Made by a program: the position numbers and the translations under genes. A DNA stretch of 64,000 nucleotides from Neocallimastix lanati (nom. inval.) (Eukaryota; Neocallimastigomycota; Neocallimastigomycetes; Neocallimastigales; Neocallimastigaceae): the NCBI GenBank assembly GCA_016946835.1, contig JACVTC010000019.1, positions 747,501-811,500 of the forward strand, written 5' to 3'. The notes beneath the pieces were generated by a model that saw only the letters and a list, made by a program, of their open reading frames with translations, was not told the origin of the DNA and did not search any database. Below are positions 33,504-45,705 of this stretch, in pieces (position 1 is the stretch's first letter; every line of letters starts with the position of its first letter).

Positions 33504-35009
33504 TTAAAATATCATTTTAGGATTTACATATTCAAATATTTCAAAATAATTATTAAATATAACATGTGAAGTATTTGATAATATATTAAACATTTCATAC
33601 ATATATTTGTTATAAGAAAAATATTTATATAAACATATTTTATTATTTATATAATAAATTTTATATGTCTTATTTATATTATATATTAATACATATATAA
33701 TAAATTTATCAACTTTATTATGAATTAATGAAATAATATAACATATTTTTATTATTAATAATTCAATATAATTTTTAATATTTAAATTTAGATTTAATAT
33801 ATAATTTGGATCTTTTAATATTTCATTAATTTTATTAATATCATTTAAATAATGTTTAACGAATGAAAAATTATTAATATTTATTTTTTTAGTTTTAAAA
33901 TTATAGTTATTAAATAAAATTTTGGAGTGTTGTGAATCAATTGTACGTATTAAAATATTTTTTGTATTATATTTAAAATATCTTTCCTCTATAGGTACTT
34001 CTTTATTTTCAGTTATATTTTTATTATTGTTAATTATTTCTTCACTTTTAAGAATATTTTCATTATTATTTATTATTTTATAATTTGAAACATTCTTTAA
34101 ATTAATATTATATTTAATAAAAATTTCTTTATCACGTTGGGAGTATAGTGGTTTTTCAAATGTCCTTATACCTTCTTCTGAAAAAATTATATTAATAAAA
34201 TCTGATATTTTATTATCATTACATATAAATTGCATCGAATTAATATTATATAAATTTGTTGAATAATATTTTACATATTTTAAAGTATGATTTAATAGTG
34301 GAAGTTTATAATTCGATAGATCAGGTATAATTACTAAATTGTTTTTCTTTTTTAAATCTAAACAATATTGTAATATATTTTTGTCTCTTCCAAAGTATAA
34401 AATTATTTTTTCAACAATAAAATCCAAGTCATAATTTTTGTTTGATGAAATAATATCATCTAATAAAGAAGTACAAATATCTGAATAAAAATATTTAAAT
34501 ATTTCAAAAGATAAATCAGGAATTACAAAATTTGAAGGATAATTCAAATAAAATATAGTAAATGCATTAGTAGGTATACACAAGTAATTATATAAATAAA
34601 ACAAGTAAAAATTAGGATTTTTATATTTAATTATATTAATTATAAATTCAACATTTTTTTCTTTCAAAAGTCTATCTATAAAATATTTATTAATAATTAT
34701 TAAACTATAATACTCAGTGTATGAATCAAAATAATTTAAATCATTAAGAAGATCTATTTCGTTATTATTAATTCGTTCACACCAATACTTAAATCTATTA
34801 TATTGGCTATCATTATTTATCATATAAAATTGACGACTTAAAATATTTATATCAACAACGTATTCATGATTTTTTATTTTTTCATGTTTAAATAATGGCT
34901 CATCCAAAAATATGCCTTGGTTAGCGATATATAATAATCTTTCGGGATCACATTCACCATTTAATTCATTATAAAAATCTTTAGTATTTTCTTCATAACT
35001 TTTTGACAT
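33504..35009 (-). CDS. Protein of unknown function, 501 aa
   Basis: One open frame of 501 residues, rich in Asn, Ile, Tyr and Lys, with no signal peptide. I do not recognise the family. The first 270 residues are alpha-helix-like with regular aromatic and leucine positions (for example FDSYTEYYSLIIINKYFIDRLL), which could be a helical-repeat fold. An Asn/Glu-rich stretch lies near residues 310-345. The last 110 residues include a hydrophobic segment (ELLIIKICYIISLIH), which may be buried rather than membrane-spanning. The ATG at 35009 is the first in frame. Frame length and residue mix argue that it is a gene. Confidence 0.65.
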   Translation of the reverse strand: MSKSYEENTKDFYNELNGECDPERLLYIANQGIFLDEPLFKHEKIKNHEYVVDINILSRQFYMINNDSQYNRFKYWCERINNNEIDLLNDLNYFDSYTEYYSLIIINKYFIDRLLKEKNVEFIINIIKYKNPNFYLFYLYNYLCIPTNAFTIFYLNYPSNFVIPDLSFEIFKYFYSDICTSLLDDIISSNKNYDLDFIVEKIILYFGRDKNILQYCLDLKKKNNLVIIPDLSNYKLPLLNHTLKYVKYYSTNLYNINSMQFICNDNKISDFINIIFSEEGIRTFEKPLYSQRDKEIFIKYNINLKNVSNYKIINNNENILKSEEIINNNKNITENKEVPIEERYFKYNTKNILIRTIDSQHSKILFNNYNFKTKKININNFSFVKHYLNDINKINEILKDPNYILNLNLNIKNYIELLIIKICYIISLIHNKVDKFIIYVLIYNINKTYKIYYINNKICLYKYFSYNKYMYEMFNILSNTSHVIFNNYFEIFEYVNPKMIF

Positions 35010-37683
35010 TTTTATAAACCTTTCTAAAATAATTGTATTAATTTTATAGTATATATATAATTTAAAATAAAAATTATATATTATAAAATTAATACTATAA
35101 TTATTGAAAATTTTTGATTATGTATTAAATAATTAATAAAATTTATTAAAAATTATTTTCTCTTAACTATTATTATGTCTTAAAAATATTTAAGGGTCCA
35201 TATATATTAAAATTTTTATTTAATAATGACATACATTATTATGAAAAAAAAAAATAAAATTCATATGATTATGATTATGATATGCAGGACTTTTATGTGC
35301 TACTAATTTTTAATAGTATCGTTCGTTATATTTAATTAACCTTTATTAATAAATTTTAATTTATAAACCCAATTAACCAAGGGTCTTCTCTCAATTACAA
35401 TAAAGAAGAGTAGTTATTAGGAAATCTTTAACAAATATTAATAATAAATATACATTTAAAATATAATATATCGGAATATAGTATAATATATAATAAATAT
35501 ATATTAAAAATAATAAATATAATAAATATTAACTATATAATTCTTAAAATGAAAATAAGAATAAAGTTAAATATATAAGAATATAATTATATAATAAATA
35601 TGAATATAATAAATAATATCAACTATATACATATTTAATTATAATTAAAATAACTAAAACTATTTCATTATATTATAATATATAGAAGTATTATGTATTT
35701 TTAATATAAACTTTAAAATAAATATGCATAGTTAGGATATATATATAATAATATTCTTATATATATTAACTATTTAATTTAATATATTTAATATATTTCA
35801 TATTATAATGAATAATATATATATAAATATTGAATAATATATGAATAAGAAATTATTTCAAATATTATTATTAACAAAAGAGATATAAATTTAATATTTA
35901 ATAATTATTATTAAATATACAAATATGTTGCTACACATATTTGTTTTATATTTATTAAAATAGATTTTTAACATAAATATAAAAAAAACTATTTAAAAAA
36001 AAATTTTTATAAAAATTTATATTGTTTATTTTAAATATATGTTATTTTGTTTAGTTTTTATTGTGTGTTCACTTTATTTTTTTTATTATAATTTTTATTA
36101 TTATTTTAATAACTATATATTTTTAGTAATATTTGATTATAGGATTAATTATCATAATCCTTTATAAAATGTATATACATTAATAAAATTTAATTTAACT
36201 ATATTAGTTATAATTGTAAATATATGATGTACATCATTAATACGCCTCATAATATTTTACATTATATAAATAATGAAAAACATATTTAATTTAATAATTT
36301 AATAAATAAGTAAATCTTAATTATACAAGACTTAATTAAAATATTAAACTTTATTTTTAACAGTTTATTAAATATATATTAAATATAATTAGCATTTTTT
36401 TTTTTAAAAAAAAATAAAAAAAAAAAAAATAAAAATATTAAAAATATTCATATTTAACTTTGCTTAAATATTTATTTATTAACTATATTAAATAATAAAA
36501 ATATAAATTTTAATATTTGTTCATATATTCTTAAAAAAAAAGAATTAAAATTTATAAAAATTTTTCAATTAATTATTTTTATTACAATTATATAAACTAT
36601 CTCTATAAAGATTGTATTATTAATATTATAATTTTATTATAAATATATTGTATTTTTTTTATTAGTACATTATATATAAATTAAATAAACATTTCTAAAC
36701 GAACTATTATTATAGTTTTATCTTAACTATTTTTTTTTTAAAAAAAATTTTTTGTTATTTTTTTGTTAATTATTACATATTCAATGAAAAAATATATGAA
36801 TTTATCATTATTTAATATATATATTATAATATTAATTAGTAGACATTATAAACTATAGAAAATATTATAATTAGAAAAATATAATTCAGAATTCAAAATG
36901 ATAATTTTTTCATAAAAACCAATCAAACCTGTTTCGAAAAAAAAAAAAAATTTTTTTTAAATAATCTCTATTAAATTTAAAACATTGATAATTATTGATT
37001 CAAAACATGAAAAACAAAGAGATACATCAATTAAATTAATTATAATAATTAATTTAAATTTTAACAATGATAATATATATTTATTAATTAATAAATAGAA
37101 AAAGTATATAAAAAATTGATATAAAATGAAAATAAAAACTTTAATTATTAATAAATTATTTTATTAATAATTACATAAAAATAAATTAATAAGCATTAAA
37201 TTATCACTTGATTTTTATCATGTGATTTATAAAATGATCTAAAAGGGTTGCATTACGTTAATTTTCTCGTGATATATATAAATATGTGGCTTTAGCTATA
37301 TAATATTATTTTATTGTATTATTTTTTTACTTCAATTTTTAAATTAATTATTAAGTTAATAATTAAATAAATCATATAATGGTTAGATTTTATGATTTTA
37401 ATTCTTTTATTAAATGTTATTAATAAAAGAATTATATAAAAATATAAATGTTATTAAAAATGTAAATGCTATTATTAATAATTCTTTTATTTAAATGCTA
37501 TTAAAAAAAAAATAATTAAAATGATAAAATTATTAATTATACATTGTATTTGAATATTTATTTATACTGTATAAATTTAATATATAATATATAAGCTTTA
37601 TAAATTAAATTATTGAATGACAGAATTTTGATTATTTCGTCTGGTCATTCCTCATTTTTTAATTATTTATTATAAAGTAATAT
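35010..37683. other. AT-rich intergenic DNA, 2.7 kb
   Basis: No gene is seen. It holds one copy of the dispersed repeat listed at 35290-35950. A short segment at 36958-36977 repeats AATAATCTCTATTAAATT from just left of repeat R1 (about 4065). Confidence 0.55.
35290..35950 (+). repeat. Dispersed repeat R2, copy 1
   Basis: Shares its beginning (GGACTTTTATGTGC) and its end (TAATAATTATTATTAAATAT, then GCTACACAT, TTTGTTTTAT) with 39951-40290, in the same orientation; the middle is diverged or different in length. The ends look like weak inverted repeats of each other. It may be a non-autonomous element. The two copies bracket the second MULE remnant. Confidence 0.45.
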
Positions 37684-39100
37684 TTATATTATATTATTTA
37701 AATCAGTTAAGCAATCAAACCGCAAATTAATAATATTATTTCTATCACATTTAGCATCAATTAACTTGGCTTCAATATTTTTGTAGCGTTCAATTAAGAT
37801 ACTGATTTTGTTAGCTTTATTTATTGCTCTTTTTTTTATTTTCCAAATTCCTCTTATTCTTCTTTGATAATCATAATATGATAAATGTTCAAGTTCATTT
37901 AATTTATCTATTAATTTATAAAAAGATGGTTTCGTTGGAAATAAATTATTTAAATAATTATTGAGTGATTCTGAGACATTGTTTGTTATATGTTCTATAT
38001 TATTATAATAATTCCAAATTTTCATATCATAATCAATTAAATATGTTTTATAAAAATATTCTAAAAATTTTAAAAATTGACAATAATTATTTTTAATGGA
38101 TTTAATTTTAATTATAACATAAATATCAAATATGCATTCAGGATTTATAAATGGTAAATTTGAAATAGCTTTATAATAAATAAATATATTATTTCATTTT
38201 TTTACTTTATTATAGCCTAATTTTTTTTTTTTTAATTTCTAGTGATTTTTTATAATACCAAATGCAATATTTAATATTTATATTAGGAAATATTGTTTTT
38301 GCTACTTTAGATATGTCCTTTTCAAAATCACAATGCAAATTTTTTGGTTTAATTATAATATTACTGTTACATGTTTTTTTTAATTTTTCAAATAATATTT
38401 TATATGTTTCTTGTTTTTTATTTTTAATATTGCAAAAGAAGTAGTGTAAAAACTATCTAATTCTTTAGTATAAGTTCTTGTAATAAATATTTTATAATTA
38501 AATTTAGTGGCAATAAAAAATGTACCCTCAACAAATATATCATCATTATATTTCCTAAATGATTTTGTTTGAAAAGGGGATTGAAAAATTATTAAATTAG
38601 AATTTTTGAATATCATAAAATTTTTACTTCGCTTTATTTTATAATATTCAGATGAACTATGAATTTCAGTAAATGTTGTTACATTGGATGGTAGTTTTTT
38701 ATTTAAATTTCTTTATATTTTGGATTCAATTGAATTATATTCTGGACATATAAGTTCCATTTCTTAAGAAATTTTATTATATAAGGGGTTTATTTTTATA
38801 CCAAAAGGAATTGAATTTTTTCAATTCCATCTTTAATTTTATGTTTCATTATAGATAGAGATGCATTGTATCGTATTCTTTTTCAGGATGATTATGTGAA
38901 CTATCATATTTTAAGATTTCTTTCTTATCATTTAAAATAATAAAATATTTACATTTATTTATTTTTTTTATATTCGGTACATTTATAAACTTTGGAATTA
39001 TCTTTTCTTATATATGAAAAATTAAATTTATATTTTTTATTAATAATGATTTGCTCTTTTCCTTTGTTAGACTCACATCAATAATTAGATTTTCTTCCAT
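37684..39100 (-). pseudogene. Decayed MULE transposase gene, copy 2
   Basis: Read on the minus strand from an ATG at 39100 it matches copy 1 along its length: the zinc-finger region with the CTEYK segment, the transposase core (FVEGTFFIAT, then YKIFITR, about 38460-38560) and the C-terminal part (NNIEHITNNVSESLNNYL, 37960-38010, to 37684). Several stops and shifts break it. The first catalytic acid reads Glu instead of Asp (EGTF versus DGTF in copy 1), so the core is inactive even apart from the breaks. The last 113 residues remain as one open frame. Confidence 0.85.
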
Positions 39101-39666
39101 TTCTATATTTTTATAAATATTTTTTTAATTATATAATTAAAATTATTATATTAATTATCCAATATTATTCTTAATATTAATTTTGAAAAATTAGTTTTTC
39201 AATTATTTGTAAAAAAATAATAAATAAATAATGTATGTAATAATATAAGTAAAAGTATATAAAATAAAATAAATATAAAGTACCAATTGAAAAGATTAAA
39301 ATAAAAATAAAAATAAAATAAAATAAAATAAAATAAAATAAAATAAAATGAAATGAAATGAAATAAATATTGAATGTAATAATATATAAGTACAAGTATA
39401 TAAATAAAATAAAATAAATATTTATTATTTTTTTTATTAAAGAATATTAAAGACAATTTATTTTTAAAAATAAAATGTTTTATTTAATTATATATGTTAG
39501 AAAGCAAAAAAATCATTGATATTTAATGAGATTATTAACAATTAATAATATTGTTTTATATATTAAATTACATCATTAATTGAATATAATAAAAATATAA
39601 AAAATTTTCATTTCAAAAACTCTTTTATATTACTTCATTATTTATTTTATTTTATTTTATTTTATT

Positions 39667-39939
39667 CATTATGTACTTTATATTCATATTCTACTATTTA
39701 TTTTATTTTATTTTATTCAATCTGTTCTTTATATTCATATTTTACTATTTATTTTATTTTGTTTTATTTTATTCAATCTGTTCTTTATATTCATAATCAA
39801 TATTTATTTTATTTTATTTTATTCAATCTGTACTTTATATTCATATTCTACTATTTATTTTATTTTGTTTCATTTTATTTTATTCAATCTGTTCTTTATA
39901 TTCATAATCAATATTTATTTTATTTTATTTTATTTTATT
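39667..39939. repeat. Minisatellite, five units of about 50-61 bp
   Basis: Each unit starts CAATCTGTTCTTTATATTCA or a close variant (about 39667, 39718, 39774, 39824 and 39885) and ends in a TTTTA run. Two unit types alternate: one continues TATTCTACTATTT, the other TAATCAATATTT. That suggests duplication of a two-unit block. Confidence 0.85.
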
Positions 39940-39950
39940 TACGGGACTTT

Positions 39951-40290
39951 TATGCGCAATAATTTATAAGCAGTGGATTTTTAAAATAATGATTGTTTAG
40001 TAAAATTTATTAATAAAATTATATTCGTACAATTAAAATAATTCTAATTCCTAAAATTTTTAAGAGTCCTCTAATATAAATAATTTAATCTATTTATAAG
40101 AAATAGGTAATATATTAATTATATATTCTAATATAAAGAACTATATTAATTTTATATGAATTAAAGTATTATAATTATTATAATTATAATAATACATATT
40201 GAAATAAAATAAAATAAAATAAATAATATTTAATAATTATTATTAAATATACAAAGATGCTACTACACATTATTTGTTTTATATCAAATA
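39951..40290 (+). repeat. Dispersed repeat R2, copy 2
   Basis: Begins GGACTTTTATGCGC and ends with the same TAATAATTATTATTAAATAT and TTTGTTTTAT segments as the copy at 35290-35950. It is shorter, and the middle is largely unalignable by eye. Confidence 0.45.
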
Positions 40291-42192
40291 AATTTATGTA
40301 ATATCATAAATTCTATAAAATTCATAAAATTAATGTAAAATAAAATTCATAACATAAATTTTATGTAAATATGTAAATAATTTATAAATTAAGGTTTATT
40401 TTATTTTATTTTAATTATTTTTATTATATTTTTATATATTTTTTTATATTTTATGTGTTATAATTATTATAAATATTTTATTATATATATTATAATATTA
40501 AACTAAATATTTAATTCTTACTATTTTAAAATAGCTTATAATTAAATAGTATTATATAAAGAATACTTTTTCTTTATATTAATTCTTTGCAATGCAATGC
40601 AATTGTAATAGTAATGTTTTTGTCATAATCAAATATATTTTATAAATGTAGTTTAATAAAATTTTTTGATTATAAATATATTTATTTTTTAATAATTTAT
40701 TTTACTATATTATTGAAGACAGATTATTATTTTAAATATTTGTGAATTATTTATGCAATTTTATATTGTGATTATATTATTTTTAATTTTTAATTTTTAA
40801 TTTTTAATTTTTAATTTTTTTTTTTTTTTTGTAGATTTTAATATATATTTATATAAAGACTATTTATTAATTCTATTAAAATAACTTTTAATATTTGATT
40901 AAATCACTTATTCAAATATAAATATTTAGTAAGATTAAGATGTTTTATTTATTAAATATTAAATAATATATATTGTTGTTATTATTTATATAAATACAAA
41001 TTAAATATTTTTTTAATAAGATATTAAAATTTTTTTGTTATTATGCTAAAATATGTCAAAAACTATATCAAAATAAAACCCTAAAAATTATTGATAATTA
41101 TGAATGAAACATTTTGAATAATTTATTTAAAGTGATATTAAAAAATATATATATAAAATACATTTATTATAAAACATTTTATATTTAAAGTATTAATAAA
41201 AGATTGGTTAATTTTTATGTTTTATATTCCATTAAATTATTTAATAATCTTGTATTGTTTATAAATTTTTAAGATTGTTTTAATTTAATTTTTTAATAAA
41301 AATTTATATATTTTTTTAAAAAATTTCTAATGAATTTTAAAGTTTTAATTTTATTTAATAACAAAATTAGAAATAAATTAAAAAACACGTTTTTTATTGG
41401 ATTCAATCTGGAATATGAAATATATTTGTACCACAAACTTATTATAGCAGATAAAATATACAATAATTGAAATTAATTCAACAACAATATGAATTTATTT
41501 CAATTAATAAATAATTAATTAGTTTTATCAGCTTGTAAAAAGATTTAAAAAAAAATTATCAAATTAATATAATTTTTAATTTTATAAATTATTTATATGA
41601 TTATTAATATTATTTATTTTTTATTACTATAATATCAGCTAATAAAAAAATATATATATACCAACATTTTCTTTTTAATCAAATTTTTTCTTAAAAAATC
41701 AGAAAATAAAAATAAAATAAATATAGAAAAAATAAATATAAAATAAATTTAAAAATATTAATTAAGCAATAAATTAATGTTTAGAAATGCTTATATTTTG
41801 TAATTATTATAAAAATATATAAGTAATAATTAAAAGTATAAAACAAAGCAAAACAAAATAAAACAAGAAAAAAAAAGAATAGTAATAAATAAAATTATAT
41901 TTGAAAAATAAATAATTTATATATTTGAATAGATTCGATTTATAATTATTAATATTACTATTATATTTTAATTACAAAATACTTCTTTTTGATGATTGTT
42001 AAATTATTTAAAGAAATAGATATTTTAATTTATTATATGCTTTTCAAATAAACAAGATAAAAAAATACATATTTTTAAAAAATATATTATATATATATAT
42101 ATTGTAAATATTATTTATAAATAAGCATTGTTTTTCCATCATAATCAGTAAAATAAATAAATATAAATAACTTGCATATTAAAAAGATAAAA

Positions 42193-43716
42193 ATGACTTC
42201 CAATTCATATACAATATTTGATTTCTTTTTAAATTTTACTAATCAATTTGCGGATTCATTTTTATATGCCTATATATTGCAAATTATACTAATTGGATAT
42301 ATGTATAATTGTGCTGGTAGTGGTCGGTATTGGAAAATATTGTTATCTGGTTCTATTTTTGGCATGATTGGAGCTGTTATAGAAAATTCTGGTACAGCCT
42401 GGTTGAAAACAATAGATAAAAATAGTAAACATCATCTATCTAAAGCATATTATTGTTACTTTTTAGCAGAAATTGGATGGATTATAACTGAATTTTCAAT
42501 ACCGTATTTAAATTTAATTAAATTAAATACCCTTACCCAAACAAAACTCAAAAAATTTGTAAATTATACTATCATGATGTTATTTTCTCTTTTTTCTTGT
42601 TCTCGTTTATGTATCGGTTATCTTCGTTTGTCAAATCATTGCCTTTATAATGAAGCTATTTATCATGCTCATGGTGTAGCATTTGGTATTACTGCTATAG
42701 CGGATGGTTCACTTTCAGTACTTATATTCATTGAATTAAATAAAAGTGCAAAAAAAACTAAAGAAAAAGATGGAGAAACTTTCAATCTTTTAATTAGTTT
42801 CAAAAAATCATCTTTATTTATTCTATTCATTGTAGATTTGATGAGTGTAATCTTAGCTATTTTATCCATTTTTATTAGTGATAGCCCATTCGGGCAAGGG
42901 GTTAATAAATTAATGAAGCCTTTCCATGCATTAAAATCAAATTTCCTTTTAATTTTAGCAATCGATGCATTTATCTTCAAAATGAGAGCTTCTGTGGATG
43001 GCTCATATGTTGTGAGTCGGTACCTTCAAAAACAAACAAAGCTTCATTCTAATCACATTAATACTCTGGATGAAATCGCTAATAAAAAATGCAAATCTTT
43101 ATATTCTTTGCATTCAACCAATGTAAACACAATGACTAATGAAAGTGCTATTAATATTAATATTAATAGTAATAGTAAAAATACAAATGATAATAATAAT
43201 ATAAATAACAATAATAATAATAGTAGTGAGAGTTTCTCAAAAATAATTAAAGGCCATAATAAGAAAAATTTTTCTGTATCTGATATTAACAATTATATGG
43301 GAACAAATAACTATAGTAGTAATAAAAACTATTCAAAACTTATAAAAGGGCATAAAAAGAGTAATTCATCTATATCTGATATTAATTATTATATGGGATC
43401 ATCAGAAATAGTAAATAATATGGTTACAAATTCAACGTCTTTCCATTCTTCTGCTTCAAGTAGTACCCTTAATGAATTGCCACAGAGAGCGTATTTAAAA
43501 GGGAAAAGATCGTTAACAAATAGAGGTGAAATTGATAAAAGTAATAGCCCATTTTTAGGTAGTCCTGTCTCAATAAGTTCTATTACTCCTTTAAATTGCT
43601 CTTATAATGGAAATCTTATAAAATCAAACTCTCCAAATAAGACAAATAGAAAAAATAATAAAATTGTTCATTCAAAACATTTTTCAGAATATAATTTTAT
43701 GAAAAATATTAGTTAA
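42193..43716 (+). CDS. Seven-helix membrane protein with long Ser/Asn-rich tail, 507 aa
   Basis: The ATG at 42193 is the start; the in-frame codons before it contain no ATG. The first 280 residues hold about seven hydrophobic helices (for example FLYAYILQIILIGYMYN, LLSGSIFGMIGAVIENSG, FLILFIVDLMSVILAI-like and LLILAIDAFIF). The rest is a polar tail of about 220 residues rich in Ser, Asn and Lys. The arrangement of N-terminal helices and a long tail is that of a receptor-like or sensor protein, but I see no motif of a known receptor class, so the role is open. The tail carries a 23-residue motif twice (nt 43234-43302 and 43330-43398; (F/Y)SK(I/L)IKGH...SDINxYMG), which may be a docking or phosphorylation site. 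Poly-Asn lies just before the first copy. Confidence 0.8.
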   Translation: MTSNSYTIFDFFLNFTNQFADSFLYAYILQIILIGYMYNCAGSGRYWKILLSGSIFGMIGAVIENSGTAWLKTIDKNSKHHLSKAYYCYFLAEIGWIITEFSIPYLNLIKLNTLTQTKLKKFVNYTIMMLFSLFSCSRLCIGYLRLSNHCLYNEAIYHAHGVAFGITAIADGSLSVLIFIELNKSAKKTKEKDGETFNLLISFKKSSLFILFIVDLMSVILAILSIFISDSPFGQGVNKLMKPFHALKSNFLLILAIDAFIFKMRASVDGSYVVSRYLQKQTKLHSNHINTLDEIANKKCKSLYSLHSTNVNTMTNESAINININSNSKNTNDNNNINNNNNNSSESFSKIIKGHNKKNFSVSDINNYMGTNNYSSNKNYSKLIKGHKKSNSSISDINYYMGSSEIVNNMVTNSTSFHSSASSSTLNELPQRAYLKGKRSLTNRGEIDKSNSPFLGSPVSISSITPLNCSYNGNLIKSNSPNKTNRKNNKIVHSKHFSEYNFMKNIS

Positions 43717-44329
43717 TTTAAATATAAAATAAATATAAATATTTTTTTAACTAATAAAAAATATTATTGTATTTTCTTAAATAATTCCAAGATATAAAAG
43801 TAAAAAAAAAAAAAAAAAAAATTCATAATTAGAATAAATATATATAAATAATAATTATAATATATTTAATTATAAATAAATAAAAAAAAAATAAAATAAT
43901 ATATTTAATTAAAAAATATATAAATAAAAAATAAATAAAATATAAAGTAAAATAAAATAAAGTAAAATAAAATAAAATAATATATTTAATTAAAAAATAA
44001 TAAAAAAAATAAAAAATAAAATAAAATAAAATAAAATAAAAATTTAATTAAATACTCATAATTAAATAATAATTAAATAATAATAAATAATAAATATTTC
44101 ATTAAAGTTATATTTATCTTAATAAATTATTTATTAAAATATTGATTATTATAGAATAGAATATATTAATAAAATATATAAATATTTATATTAATTTGTT
44201 TTTTGTTTTATTATGATAATACCAATAAAGCAGATAAAATAAAATTAATAATTTTTTTAATTATTAATTTATATATTAATTTATTTCAATAAAGTTAAAA
44301 TTGTCAAATCGAAATAAATAATTAATTAA

Positions 44330-44390
<61 letters not shown>

Positions 44391-45705
44391 AAAAAATAAA
44401 AATAATATTAAAAATAAAAAAAATGAAAAAAAAATATATATAATAATAAATATGAAACAAGTTTGCTGCCGTTAAAATATATATATATAAATTAATGTAT
44501 ATATGTAATGATCTATTTTTTATGTTTGTAAATAATTTTTTTTTTTTTATAATAAATGATATAAAAATTATACTATTTATTTACTAATAATTTATTAAAC
44601 TTTTTTTAAAAAAAAAATATAATTGATTATAATTTTATATTATTTCATTTTTATTATACTTTTACTTTATTATTATTTTAATATAGTTTTCTTGAAAACA
44701 ATCTCTACTTATTAATTTAATTTAAGGCTATATATCAATTAATAAAACAATTATATTTTTCTGCCAAATATTCGTATTTGACCATAAAAATATTTTATTT
44801 ACATTTTATATCAATTGTAATAAAGTATTTCAAAATTTTACTAACTTTCATCTTAAAAAATTGAATAAAAAACAACGACATTGCCATTGTATTGAAACTA
44901 AATAAACTTATTTAATTATTTTTTTGTCTGTATTCTTAATCTATTATATAAAAATTAATATTAAATTCTTTTTATAAAAAAATGAAGAATAATATATTAT
45001 CTATATTCACCAAAACATCCAAATCCTTCTCCTTTAAACAAAACTATATTCATATTTTAAGCACAAACATCCAAATCCTTCTCCTTTAAACAAAACTATA
45101 TTCATATTTTAAGCACATTCCTTTTAGTATATTGGATATTCATATCCTAATTTTCAAAAAAAAGAATATCAACTCTCAAAGAACCAAAGATAATTTCAAA
45201 ACTTTCCTCTTTTTTATTTTTAATTGTTTTAGATTTTATTAAAACCTTATATTGTTGTTTATTATCTTTTTATAAAAAAAAATTACTAATATTTTTAATT
45301 TTATTATCGCTGATTTTATTTTTATTGTCATTATTTTTTAACTTGAAAAAATTCTACAGAAATATTAATATTTTAAAAAAATTTAATTTAGTTCATTTGT
45401 ATTAAGTATATAATAAAATCTGAATCAGATTTTTTAAATAATATATTGTTATAATATAATTTATATTATAAATTTAAATAAATAATAATATAGTAATAAA
45501 TAAATAATCAGTCTTAATATTTCAAATAGTATTTAGTTTTAAAAGGCTTTGTAATTCGAAGAAAATATAATCACTAATATCTAAATAGCAATAATTATTT
45601 AAAAATTTTTGTTGTTCGATATAATAACAAATAATATAACTTGTAAAAAATACTTAATTTAATTAAGTCATGTGATTATTTTTTTTATGAATTGTTTTAG
45701 AACTC
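43717..45705. other. AT-rich intergenic DNA, 2 kb
   Basis: Contains AAAAT repeats (43920-44040), a run of about 50 A (44335-44388) and the tandem duplication at 45013-45116. No gene is seen. Confidence 0.6.
45013..45116. repeat. Exact tandem duplication of 52 bp
   Basis: The unit beginning AAACATCCAAATCCTTCTCC occurs twice head to tail (45013-45064 and 45065-45116) with no difference seen, so it is recent. It is CT-richer than its surroundings. Confidence 0.9.

Larger units (their letters stand above)
39101..42192. other. AT-rich intergenic DNA, 3.1 kb, with minisatellite
   Basis: Holds AAAAT-type repeats (39295-39420), the minisatellite at 39667-39939, the second copy of repeat R2 (39951-40290) and a TTTTTAA run near 40785-40820. 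Frames at 39177-39456 and 39759-39962 are translations of ATTTT repeats and are not genes. The promoter of the seven-helix protein should lie at the right end. Confidence 0.6.

Noticed and set aside
39667-39939. CRISPR-like array of regular repeats
   Set aside because: Units are contiguous with no unique spacers, the organism is a fungus, and no cas gene is present.
39177-39962. Several Phe/Tyr/Ile-rich frames of 67-85 codons on both strands
   Set aside because: They are translations of AAAAT/ATTTT repeats and the minisatellite, with no non-repetitive segment.
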